Part shown: piece after piece, positions 11,790-23,182 of the stretch
Numbering within the stretch: position 1 is the first letter of the stretch
Layout: each line of letters opens with the position of its first letter
Program-made: the position numbers and the translations under genes
Origin: Antedon mediterranea
Lineage: Eukaryota > Echinodermata > Crinoidea > Comatulida > Antedonidae
Reading direction: 5' to 3'
DNA: 64,000 bases
Assembly (NCBI RefSeq): GCF_964355755.1
Contig: NC_092680.1
Location: 3,573,001-3,637,000, forward strand
Notes under the pieces: model-generated
Told to the model about the DNA's origin: nothing
What the model saw: the letters and a program-made list of their open reading frames with translations, nothing else
The model's database searches: none

Positions 11790-14700
11790 TTATGAAAATA
11801 TTTTAAGAAGAACGAACGAAATTATAGTTAAAAAGATTGTCAAACCGGCGGGTCTGCTTTCAACAGCTGTATTGCCCGGTTGCCTATTTCTTATCCTGAT
11901 AAATTTCTCACCCATTATGCTAAAGTCTTCTAAAACGATGTTTTTGTTGTTGCCACCCTTGGCGACCTGAACCAGGGACACTGTTGCATTAGCAGTGTTA
12001 GTGACATTATCGAAAACAAGAGAGCCATTGTCAATATAAGTTGGCGGGAAGTCTGCATCACTGCACTGTGCAATCTTTACATTGAATGTAATCTGCTGAC
12101 CGTTGTCAAGAATCTCAAACGTGTAACAATCTGCAGGCCTAATCCTTTTCTCCAGCGAACTATGATGAGACATTAGATCTTGAATTAAGATACGTCCGTT
12201 GTCTTCTATGGCACATTTGATTCCTTTGATCGGTACAATGACAGCCCCGTTGGTCATAGGAGCTGCTCGGATGATAATCTCTGCACTGGATGGACCTGGA
12301 GAGCTCTGAACGTTTCGATTGACAAACTGAACTTTACCTTTAACAATTAACGGTTTCCTTCCATCTTTGGACGACTTCCAATTATCAATGGTCTGAATGT
12401 ACCCAGAGTAGCTATCACCCACAATGGCAGCGCCTTCTGTGCTCAAGTATATATAACCGCCTGTCATTGTGCTAGAGTTACCTTCCCATAGATTTTTATT
12501 CCAGACCTTTGGTGTAGAAGTGGTAGGGGGAATCAAAGCCACGTCCGATTTCAATCTTTTGATATGGTCAGGTGCAAGATCGTAGAAGATTCTACGTTTG
12601 TCTCCATGAGAACGAAGCTGTTCCAAACCATTGTAATTCGTCAATGGATCTCTGACCTTCGACCATATGGTCACAGAGTACCGATTTGTCAGTCCAAGAA
12701 TCCATACAAATTTCTGCCAAGATTTAGTTGCCCATATTGCTCGGAAATTGTAGGTGATCGGGTGGGTTGTGACCGTGGAACTGGCGTCAAGCATGTCAAA
12801 GATCATTGTCCATGTATAGCGATCCTGGCGATTGACTCCTGCAACCTCAGAGACGTAGCCCAGTGAGAAGGTCGCGTTCGGAAAGACGGCGTTGACAATA
12901 GCGACAAACTCTGTAGGCTGGATAAGGTTGACTGAATTTTGACCGTTTGGCCCGGCGATTATGTCAGCGTGAAAGAACAGTGGCACTCTCAACTGAGCCT
13001 CTTTTAACAACATAATATCAAGAGCTGGTTGAACGGCCTGTACGTCTTTGAAGTCCAACACAATTCCTAATGAAAACAAAAGATAAAATCTGGTCAATAA
13101 AAAAAACAAGAAACAAATGAAAAAAAAGTTTTTCCTACTGTATTTTCCCCTGTTTTCAAAATCCTAATATCAGTTTTAACAAAGTTTTCATGGCGAAAAA
13201 CACTAGTAAATCACCACGATCTGCGGTTTTACGTCTCAATGTTTCGGTTGTTCTTGTTGATAGTAACGACATAATAATTTCCACGGCCACAATGCTTTTT
13301 TGGGGATCCTTTTTTTGGTACTGTGTTTGTTCTTATTGTGCAGTGCTGTTCTTGCTGTGCGCATGGAGGCATACTGTGTGGTGTCGAAACAAATAAAAGC
13401 CAATACCGAACATTATGGAAGGTGTCCATTTGCACAGGGAATAATCTTGGATTACCTTTGTTAGTGTATCTTGTCACCATATCGATCCATTGTTCCAACG
13501 TGATGTCGCTCACAGACATTGAGCTAGGAGCCATTATTGGTACTTGGTTCGCCGTTCCTCTATCACGTAGGCTTACATCTGCCTCAAGCATCATAGCATT
13601 ACCTGTAATGAAAAGAAACACCAACTGATAAGAATGGAAAGTTTGCAAAATAAAGTTCTTTAGTGTAGACTGCTGTAAATATGTTTTGTGCAGTTTGCCA
13701 AAGATGTTCAACTGGTCAACACTAGCAAACTTCTTGAAAGTTTTTTTTGAATTTGCAAACAAAACTTTGGTAAAGTTTGATATTGTAAAGATTTGTGGAA
13801 GTTTCTTTTCTGCAGTTTACTAAAGTTTGGTACGGTCAACACTAGCAAACATTGAAAAAGAAAAATCTTGAAAACTCGGAATTTTTTAAATTTGCAAACA
13901 AAACGTTGGTAAAGTTTGATATTGTAAAGATTTGTGGAAGTTTCGTTTCTGCAGTTTACTAAAGTTTGTTAACGGCGCTGGTCTACACTGGTAAACTATA
14001 CACATTTTTATTCTTTATTCCAAATTTATCAAGAAGTTTCCAAAGTTTGCTAGTATCGTTGTTGACAACCTTTATACTATAACTTAAAGCTCTGTCTACA
14101 CTATCAAACTAGATGTACCCAAATATGGAAGTGATTCCCAAATACTGTAGTGATATGGCATCATCATGTCCATTATGGGCACATCACATTTTCTTTGTCA
14201 GTGTAGACAGAGTTTGAGTTTCCAGACTCTAAGTTTGCCAACAATGATTCGGTAAAACTTTGCTGACAAGTTTTACTGTTCTTAAAAGTATGTTATTTGT
14301 TATTTTTTACCTAAAAGATGAAAGTGTTCAATAATTGTATACAAAGCCAGATGGACTATACATACCTTCCAGTGCCCGTGTCAGTTTGGTGTTACTGTTT
14401 AAATCATGTGCCCACACTATGTTCAACCCATCTCTCTGTGCTTGCGGAAAGAAATACAATATATTGTCTTCCGAGTGGGACAAAGCATCTGGAATTAAAA
14501 TCACAGTTATTTTTAAAAATTTTGAATGAACAGTGAATAGAAACGCTTCTTTAAAACATTTTTTTGTATATTAAAGGGAATTGTTCCCCAAAACATGAAG
14601 AATAAAGATCAGGATAAAACTAAATATTGAATAGGTAATTTGTAGTTTTAATAAAGTTATTCACTGTAGAAAAAAAACCCAACAAAATATGATTTCCCTT

Positions 14701-17700
14701 AGAAAGAAAGCCAAAATAAACTGTTAAATTTAACAACAAGAACTTGTTGTCAGACAATGTGCTTTCGGATGACTTTGACTTATTTCTATTAATGGTAATT
14801 TGAGGTTAGTAGTTCCTTTCTCTTTCAGTTTTTGGTCAACGGTCAAAGTGAATAACTGTTATATTTACATTAAAATGGAATATTCTAGAAAAAATGATTC
14901 AAAATGATTTTTCAGATTACGAACTAATTAATTACTTATTACAAAACGTTTAGAATTCTAGTTGATGAATTCTCTAGAACGGACAGGAACTTGAATTAAT
15001 AAATATGACTTTTTGAGGTTATCCTTTCGTTACGAAATCGGCCATTTCCAAGTCATTAACACAATCTTTTATGGTTAAAACATCGATAATGGAAATGAAA
15101 ACTTCATTAACACGATAAATTTACATGATTCATTATGTATTAATCTATAAATAATGAGGTTAAATAATATAATGGAATAATGTTTATAAAATTAAAGTAA
15201 ACATCGTCTCAAGTTCCGTAGAACAATAGGCAAAAACCAGATGAAATAAATGGAACAATATTAGGCAGAATTCAAATTTCTTAAGCTCTGTCTACACTAT
15301 CAAACTGACGTGATGTGCCTATATATGGACATGATGATGTCATATCACTACCATATTTAAGCATATCATCACCATATTTGGGCACATCACACTTTTTTTT
15401 GTCAAACTAGTTTGATAGTGTAGACAGACCTTGTGTAGGCCCTAAAAGTCTACCGGTGCTATAAAAAAACACATCGTGAACTGGCGTAAAAATAATCAGA
15501 CTTAAAAATAAAATAAACAAGTTTAAGGTAGGTTTTTCGTCATGTCTGAAACATAACTATATTAAAAAATATATGTACACAAATATTTATGTGGTATCAC
15601 ATGGAATCCAAAATATTGTAGATGGGAGCAGATTGCTTTACATAAAACTCTTTTTAAGTTACTTAATCTTAATAATCTAAAAATCAAAACTTTATGTTCT
15701 TAAGTACCGTATCCGAACAAAATATCAAGTGACCATGCCTTTGAACGGATGTAGCCTAATTTTTATCATAATTATGATAATCATTTTGTATTTCCTGCAA
15801 ACCAAAATAAAGAAACGTAGGCCTATAATAATTATGTTTCTATTATCAAATTACAGACTGATATTTTTCGGAAATTGTGATTCATTCTATCCAATGCTTT
15901 AACATGGTGGTTAGCTTATCACTTTATTTGGCAAGGAAGTTTAAATCTAATCCCAAGGCTGATAGAATTCAGATCTTTCTGTAATTATTGTTATTCAGAG
16001 GTAACAGTTGTAGCCTCTGTTGCCCGGTAATTCTGTATACGTGATTTAACCAAAGGTTTTATTCCGAATGAGATTGTTTTCGTTCTGTTTCGTTAGATAA
16101 TTATTAAATGAATATATTATGCTTCAAATTAACCTTTTGTGCCATGTCTTTTATGCTCTGTCTACACTATCAAACTTTATGTGATGTGTCCATATAATGA
16201 GGGTAGTGATATGCCCAAATATGGTAATAATATGACTTCATCATGTCTATATATGGGCACATCACATTTTGTTGTCACATAAAATTTGATAGTGTAGATA
16301 GAGCTTGAATTTGTAAACAATGATTTGGTAAAAGTTTGCTAGTGTAGGTCAAGATTTATTGAGATTTAGAACCATCTGAGGCTTCTATTATTAATGAATA
16401 ACTCAGATAAAAAGAATTTTTCAGTAGATCAGAATTACAGCCAAAAGCAAGGATGTGTATTATAAAACTTGTAAAAATAAACTAATCATTAATATTATTA
16501 TTTTTTATTTAGAAAACTTTCAACATGTTTTGTTTAGGCCTAGTTTTGTAGTTTAATTAAAATGTATACAGATTTTTAAAAAGTAATATTATTAAACTAA
16601 ATTATACAACTGTTACTTGCATTTCTCTCCATGTTCTTTAATTTCGGTTTAAGAATGATAGGCATATTATATTTATATCAAAGGCAAGACATCGGCATTA
16701 GTAACATGTCACAGTTAAATATATTTCATGACTCAGAGTACGTTTTAGACGGCCGGTGCAAAAACTGTTTGGCTGCAACTTTGGTTTGGTCGACTTAAGC
16801 TCTGTCTACACTATCAAACTAGTTTGACAAAAAAAGTGTGATGTGCCCAAATATGGTAGTGACTGATATGACATCTTCATGTCATTTATGGGCACAACAC
16901 ATATTTTGTCACATAAAGTTTGATAGTGTATACAGAGCTTTAAATTATCGTCTTTAAAAGAAAGGTTTTGAATAGATATTCCGAACTAATTTGCATAAAT
17001 GTGTAAAACAGTGAGGATTTAAATTTTATGCAAAATTCAGAACAAAACTTGAAAATGAGTAAACCTCGTACCGATTTAAAAATCAGACAGAACATTTATT
17101 GGACCTCTGTTATTGACTTGTATAATAATCTGTCTACTCTATCAAACTAGTTTGACAAAAAAAGTGTGATATGCCCAAATATGGTAGTGATATGCCCAAA
17201 CATGGTAGTGATATGACATCATGTCCATATTTGGGCACATCACTTTTTTTTCGATAGTGTAGACAGAGCTTAATATCACCTTATTTACAAAAACAAATGT
17301 TGAAAAATAAATCATCATAGTTATTATTTTTATAAATATTAGTATACTTTTATCATCATTATTATCGTAGGTCTATTATAAAAAACAAGGCCAACAGCCA
17401 TAAGTCGCGTGCTAAAAAGCATAGTGATACCGGACCGACAGACAGACAGACCGACAGACCGACCGACCGACATAGTGAACTATAGAGACTAAAAATCATA
17501 TACAGTGCATTTGTTATTAGTTACAGTTAACCCAACGGTTTTTGTCGTGTTGATTTTCTAACCCATTAGTATTATATATTTTAGTCCAAATAATTATTTA
17601 AAAACAATGCAAGAGTAGGTATCTCTTGGAATAACAAGCATTGAACGTTGTTACAGTTTGGTTAGAAACATATACGGTGTAAACAACCGAAAAAGTTTAT

Positions 17701-17889
17701 CAATTCGTTTATTGACAAATGTTAAGCCTACAATTGATACTCTCATGTCGATAACCCCTGCAACCGGCAATCGGTAAATGACTAATTACATTTCTACCAA
17801 AATCTTCAAAAGCAATAAAATATTCACTTACCGATGTTAATTATGAATGCAGACAGCAAAACACACAGTTTCAGAAACATTTTAGCCAT
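11790..17889 (-). CDS. FAM151/menorin family protein, complete
   Basis: Four exons: 17832-17889, 14366-14488, 13456-13602, 11790-13066; all junctions are phase 1 and give 534 residues. Residues 1-19 form a signal peptide (MAKMFLKLCVLLSAFIINI). The FAM151 (DUF2181) domain follows, with VWAHDLNS (H47), MLEADVSLRDRG (E67, D69), GIVLDFKDV (about 110-118) and PLFFHADI; these are the acidic/His positions expected of the PLC-like phosphodiesterase fold to which the family is assigned. A second beta-rich region fills the C-terminal half, ending in a Cys-containing segment and a hydrophobic tail (LTIFLTIISFVLLKIFS), which suggests a GPI anchor or one TM. C. elegans MNR-1, of this family, guides dendrite growth from the skin; enzymatic activity is not established. 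Whether it matches FAM151A or B cannot be decided here. Intron 1 carries a MITE cluster. Confidence 0.9.
13660..13990. repeat. Tandem duplication, ~140-bp period, in FAM151 intron 2
   Basis: 13749-13829 and 13890-13970 are near-identical (TTTGCAAACAAAAC, TAAAGTTTGATATTGTAAAG, TTTCTGCAGTTTACTAAAG). Flanks carry GGTCAACACTAGCAAAC and GGTCTACACTGGTAAAC, so this may be two nested copies of a further hairpin element. Confidence 0.7.
14084..14215. mobile_element. TTAA-ended hairpin MITE, copy 2
   Basis: Starts TTAAAGCTCTGTCTACAC, ends GTGTAGACAGAGTT; the ATGTACCCAAATATGG...GGGCACATCACA core is present. In FAM151 intron 2. Confidence 0.85.
14571..14905. mobile_element. TTAA hairpin family 2, diverged copy
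   Basis: Starts TTAAAGGGAATTGTTCCCCA with AAACATGAAGAATAAAGATC, ATAGGTAATTTGTAGTTTTA and TAAAGTTATTCACTGTAGA modules matching the copies at 28226 and 63284. The right terminus is decayed. Confidence 0.6.
15281..15433. mobile_element. TTAA-ended hairpin MITE, copy 3
   Basis: TTAAGCTCTGTCTACACTAT to ATAGTGTAGACAGACCTT; inverted core relative to copy 2. Confidence 0.9.
16151..16307. mobile_element. TTAA-ended hairpin MITE, copy 4
   Basis: TTATGCTCTGTCTACACTAT to ATAGTGTAGATAGAGCTT, with the ATATGCCCAAATATGG and ATATATGGGCACATCACA core. Confidence 0.9.
16795..16943. mobile_element. TTAA-ended hairpin MITE, copy 5
   Basis: TTAAGCTCTGTCTACACTAT to ATAGTGTATACAGAGCTTTA. Confidence 0.9.
17127..17273. 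mobile_element. TTAA-ended hairpin MITE, copy 6
   Basis: AATCTGTCTACTCTATCAAA to GATAGTGTAGACAGAGCTTA. Confidence 0.9.
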
Positions 17890-18420
17890 TTTTGCGGCAC
17901 GTTCCGGGAAGAATAAGTTTCCAAGACAGCAGATTTAAGTGTGGCGAAAAAGAATCCGCTGCGCCAGAAACAACTCGAAGCATTCCTATTGGTCGATTAC
18001 TTTTTTACAGGGACTGTCGTTTCCGCTATTTGACTACGCCCTTAGCAACAACACACAACGTCACGGGATCACGCTTAATTCTTTGCCGATCGAATAAAAC
18101 AGATTACTAACAATTATATAAATAATAAAATATATAATACTTTATACTTAATTTTTGATATAGAATTCTATAATCCAATATGATACAAACAACATTAGTG
18201 AACCTACTACCAAACAGTGTATCTTGAAGTATGCTCATGTGTCACTTCTTTGGGTTTATCCAATAATTAATCATTTTATTGTGGTGAAAAATGTTTATCT
18301 TTTCTTCTTTCTTTATTATTTTTTCTTTATTTATTTAGGCCTATATTTGTCATACACAATAAACATACATAAATAATAATAATCATAATACAAAGACAAA
18401 AAAAAATCAATTTCTATTTC

Positions 18421-18581
18421 TTAAGCTCTGTCTCCACTATCAAACTTGTTTGACAAAAAATGTGATATGTCCAAATATGGTAGTGATATTTCTAAATATG
18501 GTAGAGATATGACATCATCGTGGTACATGGGCACATCACATTTTTTGTAACATAGAATTTGATAGTGTAGACAGAGCTTAA
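18421..18581. mobile_element. TTAA-ended hairpin MITE, copy 7
   Basis: TTAAGCTCTGTCTCCACTAT to GATAGTGTAGACAGAGCTTA. Confidence 0.9.
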
Positions 18582-18799
18582 AACAGTAACATTAAATTAT
18601 GGAAAAGACTTCTGCAGTACGGATATGCTTTTGATTCAATTACAGCGACGCAGTGAGTCATGTAGGACACTCAAATATGGAACAAAAAGTTAAAAATAAA
18701 ACTCACTTTATTGGTTTATTCGGTTGCGCTAAACGACCGAAACCATTCCAATGTGTAAGAAATATACGGTTGTCTGCCAATTTAGTATTAAATTATAGC

Positions 18800-18959
18800 T
18801 TAAAGCTCTGTCTACACTATCAAACTATTTCGACCAAAAACAGTGATGTGCCCAAATATGGTAGTGATATGCTTTAAAATGGTAGTGATATGGCATCATG
18901 TACATTATATGGGCACATTACATTGTGTTGCTACATGTTTGTGTGTAGACAGAGTTTAA
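18800..18959. mobile_element. TTAA-ended hairpin MITE, copy 8
   Basis: TTAAAGCTCTGTCTACACTA to GTGTGTAGACAGAGTTTAA; right arm slightly eroded. Confidence 0.85.
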
Positions 18960-19149
18960 TACACTTATTGTACCATTTACTGTTCAGAATTTTACTAATT
19001 TTTGAGTAATAATATCGCACGCGCGGCAGATATTAGGCAAATGATCCTAAAGCCGCTTACAGACAGCTAGGTCTATAATAGGTGCTGACAGAACTCAAAG
19101 GGCTTGTAATGTTTCTGAATATTGGCCTACACATGAAATAATGATAAAA

Positions 19150-19700
19150 ATAATAATAATGCAGATTTCTAGAGCGCACTTTGCCACCAAAGGTGCTCAG
19201 GGCGCTTTTGAATAGTATGCAATCACCTCAGATTAAATGCACAATCAAATTGCGAATTTGGCCTATGACCATGTATAAGCCTGGCCAAAAAGATGAGTTT
19301 TTAATTTTTTAATGAATCAAGTCAAGTTAGTACATTGGCGAATTGAGATGGGCAGTGTGTTCCAGAGTCGAGGAGCAGATGTGGCCAAAGCTCTGTCACC
19401 ATAAAATGTGTTTGATATAGGCTGATGAAGCTGAAGAAAAATTCAATTCGAAAATAATAGTTAGGAGCCATCCCATTTAAACACTTATAAACTAGTAAGA
19501 ATACTTTATAGATAATGCGATGCTGAACAGGAAGCCAGTGTAATTCTTAAGAGTATCTGTGATATGCGAACACTTTTTTTTACATTTGTGCTAACACGTG
19601 TAGAAGCATTTTGAATAGGGAAGTCGTTTGCTTTGCTTCCGTAAAACACCGAGGTACACATATCAAGGCGCGAGATGATAAACGAATGCACTAGTTGTTC
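19150..19700 (-). mobile_element. L2/CR1-type LINE, degenerate 3' end
   Basis: On the minus strand the conceptual translation reads, with frameshifts and a stop, LVHSFIISRLDMCTSVFYG, then LHWLPVQHRIIYKVFLL and YKCLNGMAP, then GDRALATSAPRLWNTLPIS and FIKKLKTHLFG. These are the characteristic C-terminal reverse-transcriptase thumb motifs of CR1/L2-like LINEs. A short 3' UTR follows, ending in an (ATT)n tail (TGCATTATTATTATT) at ~19150. 5'-truncated and dead. Confidence 0.85.
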
Positions 19701-20233
19701 AGCAGCTGCATTATCTATATATTTTATACTCTTAATATTTCGTAAACAAAATGATGATGATGATGATGATAGTTGAAATATGATTATTCATTTCAACCTG
19801 AAAAGGTTAACCTAATAAATAAGTAAAAGTAAACTCGAAAATAACTGCGTAAAAGCTGTGATGTTCTATTTGTCCTTGTACTCTAATTATTGTACAACGG
19901 TCTTCTTTTTTAGAAAAGCGCTTTATAAATCTATTTAGTATAAAGCATAATACATTATTTCATAGCATTTCATTCATTTTCCCCCCGCCCCCAACACCCC
20001 CTCAAATTTCTATAAATATCCACAGAAAACAATCTTAAAAACTAGTCCAGCAGGTAAATACAAACAGCCTATTCCGTATATAATATGTACCGTAGTTAGA
20101 AACATTTAGTAATGTTTCTTTAAACAAAAATAAAATGAACAACATTTTCTGGCTAATCAAAACATAACAAGTTTATCGGTCACATTATTATTGTTCTGTT
20201 CAATGTTTAGGATGTTTAATTTAAAGCAAACTC

Positions 20234-20581
20234 TTAAAAATGTATTGTCCCCCTGAAATTTAAAAAAAAAATTTTTTTTTTTAATATTCCATTTAAATGT
20301 CACATAATAATTATCCACTTTGACAAAAAATTAGATTGGAAAAAATGTATTTACCTGAAAAACTGTAATTTAAAGCAAAAAATAGTCAAATTGGCAGCCA
20401 GCCAATGGGTTTTGGTGAAATTTAACAATTCATGTTGTCATTTTACAAGGGAAAACATTATTTGTTTTCATTTTTTTTTCTACGGAAGTGATTAACTTTA
20501 TTGAACTACAAAATAACATATTCAAAGTCTGATTTAATTAATCTTCATTTTTCATGTCTTTGGGGGACAATACATCTTTAA
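20234..20581. mobile_element. TTAA hairpin family 2, full copy
   Basis: Starts TTAAAAATGTATTGTCCCCC and ends GGGGGACAATACATCTTTAA; the termini are inverted repeats and both sides carry TTAA. The ~345-bp body is AT-rich with no ORF. Confidence 0.85.
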
Positions 20582-23011
20582 GTATTAAACTTTACCAGAC
20601 TTTTGCAATCTCCGACAATAGGACTACAAATACTATCATTTGTGATTCGCTGAGAACCGAGATCACAAACCTCGGTAAATTTGTCAAGAGACTTGCTAAG
20701 ACACTGAGGAAAACGCGAAGCGAAATGCGTTAAGCGTCAAAACGAAACGAGTTCCCAAAATCAAAGGTTATAAGCGTAGCGCGGAGGTATGTTTGCTAAA
20801 ATCACCGCGTTGAAGCTAAAATCGACCGACACCTAACGCGTCACATTCGCAAAAAACACATGTTATTATTAGTTGTGCGGTTTAACGACTGGAAGAAAAA
20901 AAAGGCACAAGAACTCTCCGGTGGTTTCAGAATTTATTACGTATAATTATACTGGACTTATTATAGTATTCACAAATATTAATAATTGAATTAATAAATA
21001 ATTTTATAAAATAAAAACACATTTAGGCCTAATAACATTTCAAAATAATACAAACACAATTAAAATACTACGTTTAAATAAAGTATGTTATCAAATTCTA
21101 AGGACAATAGAACTATAACAAATTAAATCGGGTAAACTTGAAAATATGTAAGCCTAAATGTGGAAATTATACAAAATACATATTGTTTTAGGTGTAGCTT
21201 GGTGAGGTAACGTGGTTGCCTTCGAATCAACCTCAAATGAGACACTTTTTTTGTAATTATTGCGTATATTAAAAAAAATAACCGCCTAAAAAATTAAAAT
21301 AACCAATCGGGTATAGTTAAACTTGAAAAAAAAAATCAAAATAGGCCTACAATCTACATATCAGAAAGATCACAACGATTTTAAGACTATACTAAATATT
21401 TATTAGATAAATATGCCTTCTGGTTTGATAAAATGAAATATCTATAGTCATTTAACATTACAAACCAGATGAACTTTTACAATGATTTATTAGGTAGTTG
21501 AAAAAAACCAACTATTTTGATAAGACTTGATCAGTGATGAACGTGGTAGTTTCAGGGGCCTAGAAATAATAAACTGTGAAAATATATTAATGATCCTAAA
21601 AAACTATCAAAATAGTTTTAAAAAATTAAGTATGGTTCGCCTTAAAATTAATGTGATCTTTTTTCGGTGCATAGAGATATTATTATCAACTACAATAATA
21701 ATGGAAACAACCAAATGTTCAACTTGTAGAATTCGCAATCTATTTACTGTGCTACAAAAATAAAAAAGGTGATATAGTTTTAAAGATTATATATTATAAA
21801 AGTTTCGCGAAATATTTATTTCTTTTTAGAAAAGGCAGGGTATAATTATCATTAAACCTCTGAGTAAGGCATTTTATGTGGAAGTACGTTTTTCTTGTGA
21901 GTTGTTAAGTGAGTTGATTACAAACGATGAAATACTTTACACCTAAAATTGAACAACTACATTATATTATACACATATTTGGTTGGTGTCAAATCATACA
22001 ATAAAACATATTATATAGTATATAGGAATTATTTAGCAATTATTGGATCATAAAAGTTTTTGACAATTATCACATGATTTTGGTATAATAAATATTGCAT
22101 ACATTATCATGATATTCTGTGTTCATATATATTAATTACTATCTGTATGATCAAATCATTCAGAATATCCTGTAAACTTAACATAAATTTGACATCTGTC
22201 GCTCACATTTGTGTCACATGCGGCAATTTTACTACGTTAGGTTATGGCCTATGAATGACACAGGTGGCACCTGTTATACATATGACACTGTATCAACGGA
22301 TTTTATATGATACTGATGAATTATAGATACAGTACTAAGAATCGGCTAGCATGATCTAAATACATACATGATTATCATTAAATATATCAACAAAAAATTG
22401 TAACTGTGATTATCATCGAATAAAGTACTGTAATACAACCACAGATTTGGACATAATTCTGGAAATATTTGTTAATTCTTTGAAAAAAAGTTGTTTTCAT
22501 ATATAAATATAGGCTAAACATATATAACCCCACCCCCCTCATCAGAGCCATACCTTTGTTACGACATTCAGTTCAAGGTTTTTAAGAGTCATGTGATACG
22601 TGGCAGCCATCTTTGTGTCCCACTATTCCTATGTAGAGTATGGAGTTGAATCTCCTTTGTTATAAAAAAAAGTATACCTTTCACAAGACCTTAACTATAA
22701 AATTAAATATCAAAACAATCCCTTTGTTTAAAAGTTTTTTTACAAGAATACCAAAATGTAATAAGTTACATGATTTTAAACAGCAAAATGTAAACACACA
22801 CACATGGAGCATGCATACACACAAAAATAACTTTTTTTTCAATTGTGTAACTCTTAAATATATGGCTCTGTTATAACCCACACCTCCCCAAGCCCGCACA
22901 CACCATCCCAAGCCTACCCAACGCCTCCCCTACCCCATCCACATCCAAACTTTTCATATATTCTCTATCTTTTTAATTTAAAAAATATTCCTATTACTCC
23001 TAAAATTCTTA

Positions 23012-23182
23012 TTATTTATCTCTTTTATACATTTTAACAATTCCTAATCGATGTAATTGTTCCCATAATTTGTTTTCGGCCCCATTATCATGATTTGCAT
23101 AATTTACATGTCTCTGATATTTTGTATCGTAATAATGTTCAGAATATTTTACATAGCTGCCACCAAAGCCATAAATATCAAC
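23012..23182 (-). CDS. Alternative terminal exon b of the sialyltransferase
   Basis: Acceptor TTTTTTAG, then [10 protein letters not shown]...[35 protein letters not shown] and stop at 23012. It keeps motif III (HYYD) and motif VS (H-x4-E), is phase 0 like exon a, and a possible ATTAAA poly(A) signal (minus strand) lies at 22972-22977. It is used only if exon a at 23770-23937 is skipped, because exon a ends in its own stop. Confidence 0.85.
   Translation of the reverse strand, partial: VDIYGFGGSYVKYSEHYYDTKYQRHVNYANHDNGAENKLWEQLHRLGIVKMYKRDK

Larger units (their letters stand above)
14489..17831. other. FAM151 intron 1
   Basis: 3.3 kb without coding sequence. It holds one diverged GGGGACAATACATC-family copy (14571-14905), four full hairpin MITEs (15281, 16151, 16795, 17127) and a GACAGACA/GACCGACC run at about 17438-17471. 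Confidence 0.7.
17890..23011. other. Intergenic region between FAM151 (5' end) and the sialyltransferase (3' end)
   Basis: The FAM151 promoter must lie just above 17890. Beyond it are two MITE copies (18421, 18800), a LINE tail (19150-19700), a (GAT)n run at 19749-19771, a family-2 hairpin (20234-20581) and otherwise unique AT-rich sequence. The 20580-20900 segment is CpG-richer but shows no open exon I can support. Confidence 0.6.

Noticed and set aside
12564-12866. Plus-strand 100-codon frame and the overlapping 13190-13628 frames
   Set aside because: Antisense shadows of the FAM151 coding exons.
22640-22911. Overlapping frames downstream of the sialyltransferase
   Set aside because: Low-complexity AT/CA-rich sequence without splice or homology support.
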